Assembly (NCBI GenBank): GCA_016206515.1
Contig: JACQRN010000138.1
Location: 1 to 6,519, forward strand
Source of the DNA: Planctomycetota bacterium
GTDB lineage: Bacteria > Planctomycetota > SBBH01 > JACQRN01
Direction of reading: 5' to 3'
DNA: 6,519 nucleotides
How positions within the stretch are numbered: the first letter of the stretch is position 1; each line of letters begins with the position of its first letter. Both the position numbers and the translations under genes were made by a program. The notes below the pieces were generated by a model. It saw only the letters and a program-made list of their open reading frames with translations. It did no database searches and was not told where the DNA came from. Positions 1 to 4,877 of this stretch are shown piece by piece.

Positions 1-1011
1 GAGGTCGTGGAGGGTGGCCCCCTCACCGACCACAAGGGGGCAAACCTCCCGGACACGCCGATCGACCTGCCGAGCCTCTCCGACAAGGACATCGAGGACC
101 TCCGACACGGCGCGTCCCTTGGTGTCGACTGGGTCGCCCTGTCGTTCATCCGCTCCCGGGAGGACCTCCGGGTCGCCCGAGGAGAACTACGTCGCGTCGG
201 CTCCCAGGCGAGGCTGATGGCCAAGATCGAGCTGCGGACCGCGGTCGACCGCTTCGCCGAGATCCTCGAGGAGGCGGACGGGATCATGATCGCGCGCGGC
301 GACCTCGGCGTGGAGATGGGACCCGAGACGGTCCCCGTGATCCAGAAGCGGATCATCCGCTCGTGCCTCGACGCGGGGAAACCGGTCGTGACGGCGACGC
401 AGATGCTCGAATCGATGATCCGCAACCCCACGCCGACCCGCGCGGAGGCCTCGGATGTCGCCAACGCGATCTTCGACGGCACCGACGCGGTGATGCTCTC
501 CGCGGAGACCGCGACCGGGGAGCACCCGGCCGAGGCGGTGCGGATGATGGACCGGATCATCCGCGATGTCGAGTCCAGCCCCCTGTACCACGACCCCGTG
601 CGCAGCCGGCGCCTCGGGGACACCTTCGACCACGCGGCGCCGAACGTGCAGGACGCGATCTGCTTGTCCGCCACGCGCAACGCCGACGTCCTGGGGGCCA
701 AGGTGATCGCCTCGTTCACCTCCTCCGGGTCGACCGCATGGCGCGTCGCGCGACACCGCCCCCGCGCCCCCACGGTGGCGCTCACCCCCCACGAGCACAT
801 CGCCCGGCAGCTGTCGATCGGATGGGGAATCCTCGCGCTCCTGGCCCCGGATCCGTCCAGCAGCGATCACCTCACCGAGGAGGCGATCGCCCGCCTGCGC
901 GCGGCCGGACTCGTCCAAGAGGGAGACACGATCGTCGTCACGGCCGGTGTCCCGTTCGGCCGGACGGGAACCACGAACATGCTGCGGGTCGAGCGCGTCC
1001 CCGCGGCGTAG
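1..1011 (+). CDS. pyk: Pyruvate kinase, C-terminal part (5' end outside the window)
   Basis: Catalyses the last ATP-forming step of glycolysis, phosphoenolpyruvate + ADP to pyruvate + ATP, in the cytoplasm. The frame is open from base 1 with no start, so this is a 3' fragment of 336 residues; the family is usually about 470-480. It begins near the return from the B domain into the TIM barrel (GGPLTDHKGANLP). Visible landmarks, numbered from the first codon here, are the catalytic lysine K75 in MAKIE, the ARGDLGVEMG stretch with the metal-binding aspartate near D101, the TATQMLESMI helix with T131-T133, and DGTDAVMLSAETATGEHP. A complete regulatory C-terminal domain follows. The residue after KIE is Leu, where the family usually has Asn, Lys or Arg. 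The gene ends in TAG 46 nt before the next start. Identity is certain; allosteric type cannot be judged. Confidence 0.97.
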   Translation, partial: EVVEGGPLTDHKGANLPDTPIDLPSLSDKDIEDLRHGASLGVDWVALSFIRSREDLRVARGELRRVGSQARLMAKIELRTAVDRFAEILEEADGIMIARGDLGVEMGPETVPVIQKRIIRSCLDAGKPVVTATQMLESMIRNPTPTRAEASDVANAIFDGTDAVMLSAETATGEHPAEAVRMMDRIIRDVESSPLYHDPVRSRRLGDTFDHAAPNVQDAICLSATRNADVLGAKVIASFTSSGSTAWRVARHRPRAPTVALTPHEHIARQLSIGWGILALLAPDPSSSDHLTEEAIARLRAAGLVQEGDTIVVTAGVPFGRTGTTNMLRVERVPAA

Positions 1012-1012
1012 C

Positions 1013-1029
1013 GCGGGCTTCACGCCCGC
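1013..1029 (+). terminator. Short GC hairpin after pyruvate kinase
   Basis: A perfect 6-bp stem (GCGGGC at 1013-1018 with GCCCGC at 1024-1029) closes a 5-nt loop two bases after the pyruvate kinase stop codon. No T-tract follows, so it is at best a weak intrinsic terminator or a 3'-end stabiliser. It overlaps the possible -35 box of the next gene, so termination and initiation signals would share this short gap. Confidence 0.3.
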
Positions 1030-1048
1030 ACGATCCTTCCGCTACAGT
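1019..1048 (+). promoter_or_regulatory. Candidate housekeeping promoter for the M48 peptidase gene
   Basis: TTCACG (1019-1024) and TACAGT (1043-1048) are each 4/6 matches to the sigma-70 boxes and are separated by 18 bp. Only 9 nt, A plus eight C's, separate the -10 box from the ATG at 1058, and no Shine-Dalgarno sequence is present. Transcription would begin at or just before the start codon, giving a leaderless or near-leaderless mRNA. This is inferred from sequence only. Confidence 0.4.
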
Positions 1049-1057
1049 ACCCCCCCC

Positions 1058-2017
1058 ATGCCGCCCCAGATCGTCTCCTGCGCATCGTGCGGCACGCAGT
1101 TCGACATCGCCGGGGTCCCGCCGGGGATGCAGGCCGGGTGCCCGGCCTGCCGCGCGCCATACGGCGCCCCGCCGGGCGCGGCGGCTGCCACCCCGCTCCC
1201 CGCGGCGGTCGCGGTTCCGATCCCGGCCTCCTCCCCGGACGACCTGCTGCTCCATCCCTCAGAGAAACCGCTCTTCTGGACCTGCGTCACGTTCGGGATC
1301 GTGGTCTACCTGCTTGTCGCCGCCGCGACATACTTCACGTACGGCGTGTTCCTGGTATACCCCTTGGCTGCGTTCCTGTTCTTCCTGGTCATGCACGGAC
1401 TGTTCATCGGCTCGCTCCGGGGGAACGGCATTCGAGTCTCCGCGACGCAGTTCCCCGAGGTGGACCGCATGGCGAGGGAGATCGCCGGACAAATGGGGCT
1501 GATCCCTGTCCCCGCTGTGTACGTCCTGGAGTCCGGAGGGATCCTCAATGCCTTCGCGACCCGGTTCCTGGGGCGGGATTTCGTCGCGATCTACTCCGAG
1601 ATCCTGCGGCTCGCGTACGAGCAGGGGGAAGCCGCGGTCGCCTTCGTCGTCGCTCACGAGCTCGCGCACGTCAAGCGGGGGCACCTCAAGCGGCGCTGGC
1701 TTCTCCTGCCGTCGCGCCTCCTCCCGTTCCTGGGGAAGGCGTACTCCCGCGCGTGCGAGTACACCTGCGACCGGTACGGCGTGAAGCACCGCCCCGAGGG
1801 GGCCGTGCCGGGACTCCTGGCGCTTGCGGCGGGCGGGTCCCTCTACCGGAAGGTCAACGTCCAGGAGTACCAGAACCAGCCCGCGACGGAACGCGGGTTC
1901 TGGATCTGGCTCGCCGAGAAACTCTCGACGCACCCGAACCTGCCGAAGCGGATCGCCGCCGCGGTACACCTCGGGGCGGTCCCGCCCACGGCGGTTCCGC
2001 CCACGGCGGCTGCCTGA
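1058..2017 (+). CDS. Membrane M48-family zinc metallopeptidase with N-terminal zinc ribbon
   Basis: A 319-residue HtpX/Ste24-like (M48) peptidase, likely embedded in the inner membrane and cutting membrane or misfolded proteins. Domains in order: a zinc ribbon with C8-x2-C11 and C28-x2-C31; a Pro/Ala-rich linker (about 37-60); two membrane helices (about 73-92 and 96-118); and the catalytic domain. That domain carries NAFA at 164-167, the zinc motif HELAH with H200, E201 and H204, and the third ligand E234 in the ACEYTCD stretch, with D238. All catalytic residues are present. By analogy with HtpX, the ribbon and active site should face the cytoplasm. The C-terminus is a low-complexity AVPPT repeat. 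ATG 1058 is chosen because earlier in-frame starts lie inside pyruvate kinase. The gene stands alone and converges on the minus-strand operon with 13 nt between stop codons. Substrate unknown. Confidence 0.9.
   Translation: MPPQIVSCASCGTQFDIAGVPPGMQAGCPACRAPYGAPPGAAAATPLPAAVAVPIPASSPDDLLLHPSEKPLFWTCVTFGIVVYLLVAAATYFTYGVFLVYPLAAFLFFLVMHGLFIGSLRGNGIRVSATQFPEVDRMAREIAGQMGLIPVPAVYVLESGGILNAFATRFLGRDFVAIYSEILRLAYEQGEAAVAFVVAHELAHVKRGHLKRRWLLLPSRLLPFLGKAYSRACEYTCDRYGVKHRPEGAVPGLLALAAGGSLYRKVNVQEYQNQPATERGFWIWLAEKLSTHPNLPKRIAAAVHLGAVPPTAVPPTAAA
1976..2010 (+). repeat. 15-bp tandem repeat at the end of the M48 gene
   Basis: The unit gcggtcccgcccacg at 1976-1990 is repeated at 1991-2005 with one mismatch, and a partial third copy follows to 2010. 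It encodes the C-terminal AVPPT-AVPPT-A tail, which probably varies in length between strains by slippage. Confidence 0.7.
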
Positions 2018-2030
2018 CCGGGCCCCTTCC

Positions 2031-2291
2031 CTATCGCGCCGTCCCGGCCTTCTCGTGTTCGACGAGAAGGTAGACGACCGCCGCGATGATCGCCACGAAC
2101 AGGATGACGCCGACCACGCTCCCCCCCTCGAACGAGGAGACGGACGCCGGCACGGCGGCCTCGCGCCCCTGCAGGTCCTGACGCTCCTCCCCGCTGAACG
2201 CGGCGCTGTCCGCGAACGTGCCGGCGGGCATCGCGAGGTTCAGGACACCCACAACCAGGATCATGCACAGAACCTTCGTCGCACACCCCAT
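2031..2291 (-). CDS. Small secreted/membrane protein with SFEGG-TM motif (paralog 1)
   Basis: An 86-residue protein of unknown function. A signal peptide spans residues 1 to about 27 (hydrophobic core about 7-20, likely cleavage after TFA). A short polar segment contains GEERQDL. Then come the SFEGG motif at 53-57, one strongly hydrophobic helix (about 59-77) and a charged tail, EHEKAGTAR. It is a clear paralog of the first gene of this operon: about 20 of 31 residues match across the mature segment, including EERQ, EAA and SFEGG. The ATG overlaps the peptidase stop as TGATG and follows a strong G-rich Shine-Dalgarno sequence, so the two genes are translationally coupled. The Gly-Gly-helix-tail layout recalls double-glycine leaders, Gly-Gly C-terminal sorting signals and, from memory, PA2779-type proteins. 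Being a substrate of the adjacent C39-like lipoprotein is inference. Confidence 0.82.
   Translation of the reverse strand: MGCATKVLCMILVVGVLNLAMPAGTFADSAAFSGEERQDLQGREAAVPASVSSFEGGSVVGVILFVAIIAAVVYLLVEHEKAGTAR
2048..2070. terminator. 9-bp perfect hairpin inside the 3' end of small protein 1
   Basis: CCTTCTCGT (2048-2056) pairs perfectly with ACGAGAAGG (2062-2070) around a 5-nt loop. It begins 31 nt past the M48 stop codon, in the convergent zone. No T-tract follows on either strand. It could end M48 transcripts running into the minus-strand operon, or shield mRNA 3' ends. It also encodes part of the LVEHEKA tail, so coding constraint could explain some of it. Confidence 0.35.
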
Positions 2292-2899
2292 CAGCCCCCC
2301 CCTTCCGTCCCATCCGGGGCCGGCGCGGCCGGGACCGGCGCCGCCACGACCAGGACGCCCCCCGACGGCTCCCACTCCGCCCGGAACCCGGCGTAAGGAT
2401 AACACCTCCATCCCCGCGCCGGGTCGACCACCGCGAGGATCCCGCGTGCCGGGTCCGCCCCGGCGACGACGACATAGTGGGTCCTCCGCACCCCTCCCCG
2501 GTACGCCTGGATGAGGCCGGCGATCATGGGCCTCCCCTTTGCAAGATGCGTCCCGATCTGCTCCATCGTTCCCGCCTGGAGGAATGCTTCCAGTCCCACG
2601 CTCCTGAGCCCGGCCAGGAGGTCGTCCGCCCTGGACCCCCGCCCCGGATGCACGGGAACCCCCGCGCGGACCCGATGGCCCGCCTCCTCCCCCAGCCAAT
2701 GCCGCGCCACCATCTGTGCGCACGCCGCACCGCACCCGTCCGCGCCCCCCTGACGGATCACCGGGACGTCGATCAGGACCCATCCCGGCTCCGTCCGGGC
2801 GTCCGCGGGATCGAACCCCCCTCCGGCGCCGACGTAGAGGCACCCGGGAAGAAGAAGGAGCGGCAGGACGAACGTCCGGGGGACCCCGCCTACCCGCAC
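2291..2899 (-). CDS. C39-like cysteine peptidase, predicted lipoprotein
   Basis: A 202-residue papain-fold peptidase of the C39/C39-like type, predicted to be lipid-anchored outside the cytoplasm. The N-terminus has a hydrophobic stretch (about 10-18) and a lipobox-like LLPGC ending at C20; Pro at -2 is unusual. The catalytic set is complete: oxyanion Q50 and nucleophile C56 (in DGCGAAC) with the family's typical Q-x5-C spacing, H141 in THYVVVAG, and D159 in VVDPARGW. The protein ends in a Pro/Ala linker and Gly tail without the ABC-transporter or TPR domains seen in many relatives, so it is a stand-alone protease or a non-proteolytic scaffold. GTG 2899 is the best start; it overlaps the upstream gene by 10 nt. 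The stop shares a base with the next ATG. From memory it resembles PA2778-family peptidases, which sit beside small PA2779-type proteins. The flanking SFEGG proteins are the obvious candidate substrates. Confidence 0.85.
   Translation of the reverse strand: MRVGGVPRTFVLPLLLLPGCLYVGAGGGFDPADARTEPGWVLIDVPVIRQGGADGCGAACAQMVARHWLGEEAGHRVRAGVPVHPGRGSRADDLLAGLRSVGLEAFLQAGTMEQIGTHLAKGRPMIAGLIQAYRGGVRRTHYVVVAGADPARGILAVVDPARGWRCYPYAGFRAEWEPSGGVLVVAAPVPAAPAPDGTEGGG
2295..2306 (-). promoter_or_regulatory. Strong G-rich ribosome binding site of small protein 1, with G8 run
   Basis: On the minus strand the sequence GGAA followed by eight G's ends 3 nt before the ATG at 2291. The GGAAGG core has a 9-nt spacing to the start. 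It also encodes the last residues (E-G-G-G) of the peptidase, so terminating ribosomes can restart at the TGATG junction. The G8 run contains a G-GGG-GGG slippery heptamer. Confidence 0.6.
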
Positions 2900-3171
2900 G
2901 TCACGATGCCGCGGTCCAGGGCCATCTCGAAGAGGAAGATCGCCAGGAAGATCAGCGCCGCCCCGATCGGAACGGCCCCCCCCTCGAACGAGCGGACCTC
3001 GGCGGGCGCCGCCGCCTCCAGGGAGCGGAGCGCCTGCCGCTCCTCGTCGCCGAACGCCGCGCCGACGGCGGACGCCGCGCGCGGCAGCCCAAGGTTGAGG
3101 ATCGCGCAGACCAGGAGGAGGGAGAGCGTCCTCATGACCGGATGATCGAAGGTCCGGGCGGTTCGGTTCAT
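2890..3171 (-). CDS. Small secreted/membrane protein with SFEGG-TM motif (paralog 2)
   Basis: A 93-residue protein of unknown function, first gene of the minus-strand operon. From the chosen ATG, a signal peptide covers residues 1 to about 35 (core LSLLLVCAILNLGL, likely cleavage after ASA). A polar segment with DEERQ and EAA follows, then SFEGG at 61-65, a membrane helix (about 67-83) and a short tail ending TCG. It parallels the 86-residue paralog two genes on, and their SFEGG codons share an identical 16-nt DNA stretch. The start is ambiguous. ATG 3171 has an extended -10-like TGATAGACT 7 nt upstream. ATG 3135 gives an 81-residue protein with a more usual short signal peptide. Neither has a Shine-Dalgarno sequence. 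The 3' end overlaps the C39-like peptidase start by 10 nt, supporting a shared job. A substrate or partner role is inferred. Confidence 0.78.
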   Translation of the reverse strand: MNRTARTFDHPVMRTLSLLLVCAILNLGLPRAASAVGAAFGDEERQALRSLEAAAPAEVRSFEGGAVPIGAALIFLAIFLFEMALDRGIVTCG

Positions 3172-3178
3172 GGGGAGC

Positions 3179-3187
3179 AGTCTATCA
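3179..3187 (-). promoter_or_regulatory. Candidate extended -10 element for the SFEGG/C39 operon
   Basis: On the minus strand TGATAGACT matches the TGn plus TAnnnT form of an extended -10 box. Seven bases later comes ATG 3171, so the transcript would be leaderless. No convincing -35 box is visible 16-18 bp upstream, which extended -10 promoters tolerate but which also fits control by an alternative sigma factor. Confidence 0.35.
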
Positions 3188-3196
3188 GGCGGCGGG

Positions 3197-3202
3197 TAGG
3201 CT
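3197..3202 (+). promoter_or_regulatory. Candidate -10 element of the ECF sigma operon
   Basis: TAGGCT lies 6 nt before the GTG start of the sigma factor gene in a G/C-dominated background, and no good -35 box is seen. It would give a leaderless transcript. It sits back to back with the minus-strand -10 within a 37-bp gap, so both promoters cannot easily be occupied at once. The nearby GGTAGG could instead act as a poor Shine-Dalgarno sequence. Confidence 0.28.
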
Positions 3203-3208
3203 AGGGCC

Positions 3209-3796
3209 GTGACGTCGCAAGTCGATCGCCTCCCGAACCCGGGCGTGCCGGACAGCGAAGAGGATTGGAGCACCTTCGTGGCCGCGCACCGGGACGGGAT
3301 CGCCCGGTTCGCCGGGCGCTTCCTGGCGCGCCGGGGGGTACGGTCCCCTCCCGCGGCGACGGAGGAGATCCTGCAGGAGGTTCTTCTGCGGCTCGTCGAC
3401 CGGGGACAGGAACTTCTCCGGCGTTACGATCCGGCGCAATCGTCCCTGGAGGGGTACCTCGCGGGGATCACGCGGCGTGTCTGCCTGGAGTGGGGCCACC
3501 GGGCGGGGCACGGGATGGGGGCGCCGCTCCCTGCCGCCGTGGAGGACCCCTCCGCCGAGGATCCGCTCCGGACCCTCCTGTCCCGCGAGGGGGACGAACG
3601 GGTCCGGGCCGCTGTCGCCTGCCTCCCTCCGCGCGACCGGCTTCTCGTGGCGCTGCGCTTCGAGGAAGGACTCCCCTTTCGCGAGATCGCGCGTGTCCTG
3701 GGGGTGGCGGAGGGGACGGTCTCTCCCCTCCTGCGGCGGGCGTACCGGCGGCTGGCGCGGCGGCTTCCCGCGGAGCCCGACCGGATTTCTCCGTAA
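3209..3796 (+). CDS. ECF-subfamily RNA polymerase sigma factor
   Basis: A 195-residue group 4 sigma factor that would direct RNA polymerase to stress or envelope-response promoters. Region 2 spans about 20-95: a WSTFVAAHRDGIARFAGRF helix, an EEILQEVLLRLV segment, then RRYDPAQSSLEGYLAGITRR, the usual -10 recognition area. A variable linker (about 96-125) leads to region 4 at about 131-186, whose helix-turn-helix (FREIARVLGVAEGTVSPLLRRA) reads the -35 element. Only the two core domains are present, as expected for ECF factors. The GTG at 3209 is the first plausible in-frame start and makes the N-terminus just long enough. The gene is followed after 37 nt by its likely anti-sigma factor and is divergent from the C39/SFEGG operon. 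Autoregulation is likely by family habit. The signal sensed is unknown. Confidence 0.92.
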   Translation: MTSQVDRLPNPGVPDSEEDWSTFVAAHRDGIARFAGRFLARRGVRSPPAATEEILQEVLLRLVDRGQELLRRYDPAQSSLEGYLAGITRRVCLEWGHRAGHGMGAPLPAAVEDPSAEDPLRTLLSREGDERVRAAVACLPPRDRLLVALRFEEGLPFREIARVLGVAEGTVSPLLRRAYRRLARRLPAEPDRISP

Positions 3797-3799
3797 GCC

Positions 3800-3833
3800 T
3801 GTAACGAAAGCGCGCACGGATCGCCAATACGGG
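3800..3833 (+). promoter_or_regulatory. Possible ECF-type -35 motif between sigma and anti-sigma genes
   Basis: The 37-nt gap contains TGTAACG (3800-3806), reminiscent of the GTAAC/GGAAC -35 boxes read by several ECF sigma factors, about 27 nt before the ATG at 3834. A matching -10 box is not evident. No Shine-Dalgarno sequence is seen before the anti-sigma start, which would fit a second, internal start of transcription. This is weak evidence. Confidence 0.2.
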
Positions 3834-4877
3834 ATGATGACGCGTGAACCCTGCCCGTCCGAGCAGGAGGTGATCGCCCTTGCCGAGGGGCGGGGCGGGA
3901 GACAAGCCCCCCTGGTTGCCCACGTGGCCGATTGCGCCGCGTGCCGGGGAGTGCTGGCCGACGTCGCCTTCATGACCGCCCCACAAGGGGCGGCCCGCCC
4001 GGTCGCGGGCCGGACGCGACGCGCCTGGATCCGCGCCGCGGCGGCGGTGCTCCTGCTCTCGGTTGCGGTCTCGATCCTCTCTCGGGTCCGGCCGCGCCTT
4101 CCAGGCGGGATCGAACCGGTGCGCGTCGCCTGGCGCGGGGGAGGCGCCGGGGAGGAGCGCTTCGGCCCGGGCCAACCGATCGAGTGCTCGGGGGAGGCGC
4201 TCCGATTCCCGGACGGGACGGTGGTGCGTGGCGCCCCGGCGGGCGTCGTCTCCCTGGGCGAGCCGACGCCGACGGAGCGGCTGCACCTGCGCCTGCAATC
4301 GGGGGGCGTGGACCTCTCCGTGGCCCGCGCCGCAGGGGAGGTGACGGTCGAGACCGGACTCGGCGAGGTACGCGTCCTCGGGACGCGTTTCTCCGTGCGG
4401 TTGCATCCCCCTTGGGAGGAGGAGTCGGCGCTTCTGGAGGTGGAGGTTCACGAGGGGCGCGTGGCGGTCCGGGGCCCAGGGGGGCGCGCCGTGGTGGAGA
4501 CGTCGCAACGGGCGTACCTGGAGCCGGGGGGGAGTCCCCGCCTTGAGTTGGCCGCGGCAGCAGCGGGGCCCTACTGGGCAGAACGGCTGTCGGAACGGTT
4601 GGACCGGGTCTTCGCGGCGGGGAGCGGTCCCGGTGCGGCGCGTCTCGTCGCGATGCTGCGTCACCAGGGGGGGTATGGGGTTCGAGAGGCGGTCTCCCGC
4701 GTGGAGGACGTGGGGCTGCCGGAAATGCCGCGGGTGCGCTGGTTCCGCGCGCTCTGCGCGCTCGACCCCGCGGCGGCGCGGGACCTGTGCGATCGGCATC
4801 AGGCTGGGGACGGCGGTCCGGAGGGGGCCCCCCCATCGCTCCGCTCCGCCATGAGGTCGTACCGGGAGGGGCGATGA
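3834..4877 (+). CDS. FecR-like anti-sigma factor with zinc-binding (HxxxCxxC) N-terminus
   Basis: A 347-residue inner-membrane protein expected to hold the preceding ECF sigma factor inactive until a periplasmic signal arrives. The N-terminal cytoplasmic segment carries the zinc anti-sigma motif H30-x3-C34-x2-C37. One membrane helix follows at about 65-83. The periplasmic FecR-type domain (about 118-232) shows FPDGTVV, TGLGEVRVLGTRFSVRL and repeated beta strands ending YLEPGG. A further helical region of about 110 residues (about 240-347) goes beyond a standard FecR domain; its function is not recognised. ATG 3834 is immediately followed by a second ATG at 3837 that could also serve. No Shine-Dalgarno sequence is visible. 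The stop overlaps the pseudopilin ATG as ATGA, tying this regulator to a surface-appendage component. Assignment is strong for the first 230 residues. Confidence 0.88.
   Translation: MMTREPCPSEQEVIALAEGRGGRQAPLVAHVADCAACRGVLADVAFMTAPQGAARPVAGRTRRAWIRAAAAVLLLSVAVSILSRVRPRLPGGIEPVRVAWRGGGAGEERFGPGQPIECSGEALRFPDGTVVRGAPAGVVSLGEPTPTERLHLRLQSGGVDLSVARAAGEVTVETGLGEVRVLGTRFSVRLHPPWEEESALLEVEVHEGRVAVRGPGGRAVVETSQRAYLEPGGSPRLELAAAAAGPYWAERLSERLDRVFAAGSGPGAARLVAMLRHQGGYGVREAVSRVEDVGLPEMPRVRWFRALCALDPAAARDLCDRHQAGDGGPEGAPPSLRSAMRSYREGR
4864..4871 (+). promoter_or_regulatory. Strong Shine-Dalgarno of the pseudopilin gene
   Basis: GGGAGGGG lies just before the ATG at 4874, with the GGAGG core 4 nt from the start, inside the last codons of the anti-sigma gene. 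It fixes the start choice and supports translational coupling through the ATGA overlap. Confidence 0.7.

Noticed and set aside
187..1023. Long open frame on the minus strand opposite pyruvate kinase
   Set aside because: Its Arg/Gly/Asp-rich translation has no domain or helix pattern. Such frames arise opposite real genes in GC-rich DNA, and the plus-strand pyruvate kinase is unmistakable.
2292..2843. Reading small protein 1 as the end of a 270-residue protein starting near 2843
   Set aside because: The upstream part is the out-of-frame shadow of the peptidase gene. The signal peptide, strong ribosome site and TGATG junction all support ATG 2291.
2031..3171. Classical class II bacteriocin with dedicated ABC exporter
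   Set aside because: The peptidase has no transporter domains, both small proteins have Sec-type signal peptides, and no exporter or immunity gene is visible. Only the Gly-Gly similarity remains.
2477..3204. Plus-strand open frames across the C39/SFEGG operon
   Set aside because: Their translations are Pro/Arg-rich without motifs, whereas the minus strand gives a complete catalytic C39 set and two paralogous signal-peptide proteins.
4823..4834. G5C7 palindromic block near the end of the anti-sigma gene
   Set aside because: It has no loop or T-tract and lies within coding sequence; ordinary for this base composition.
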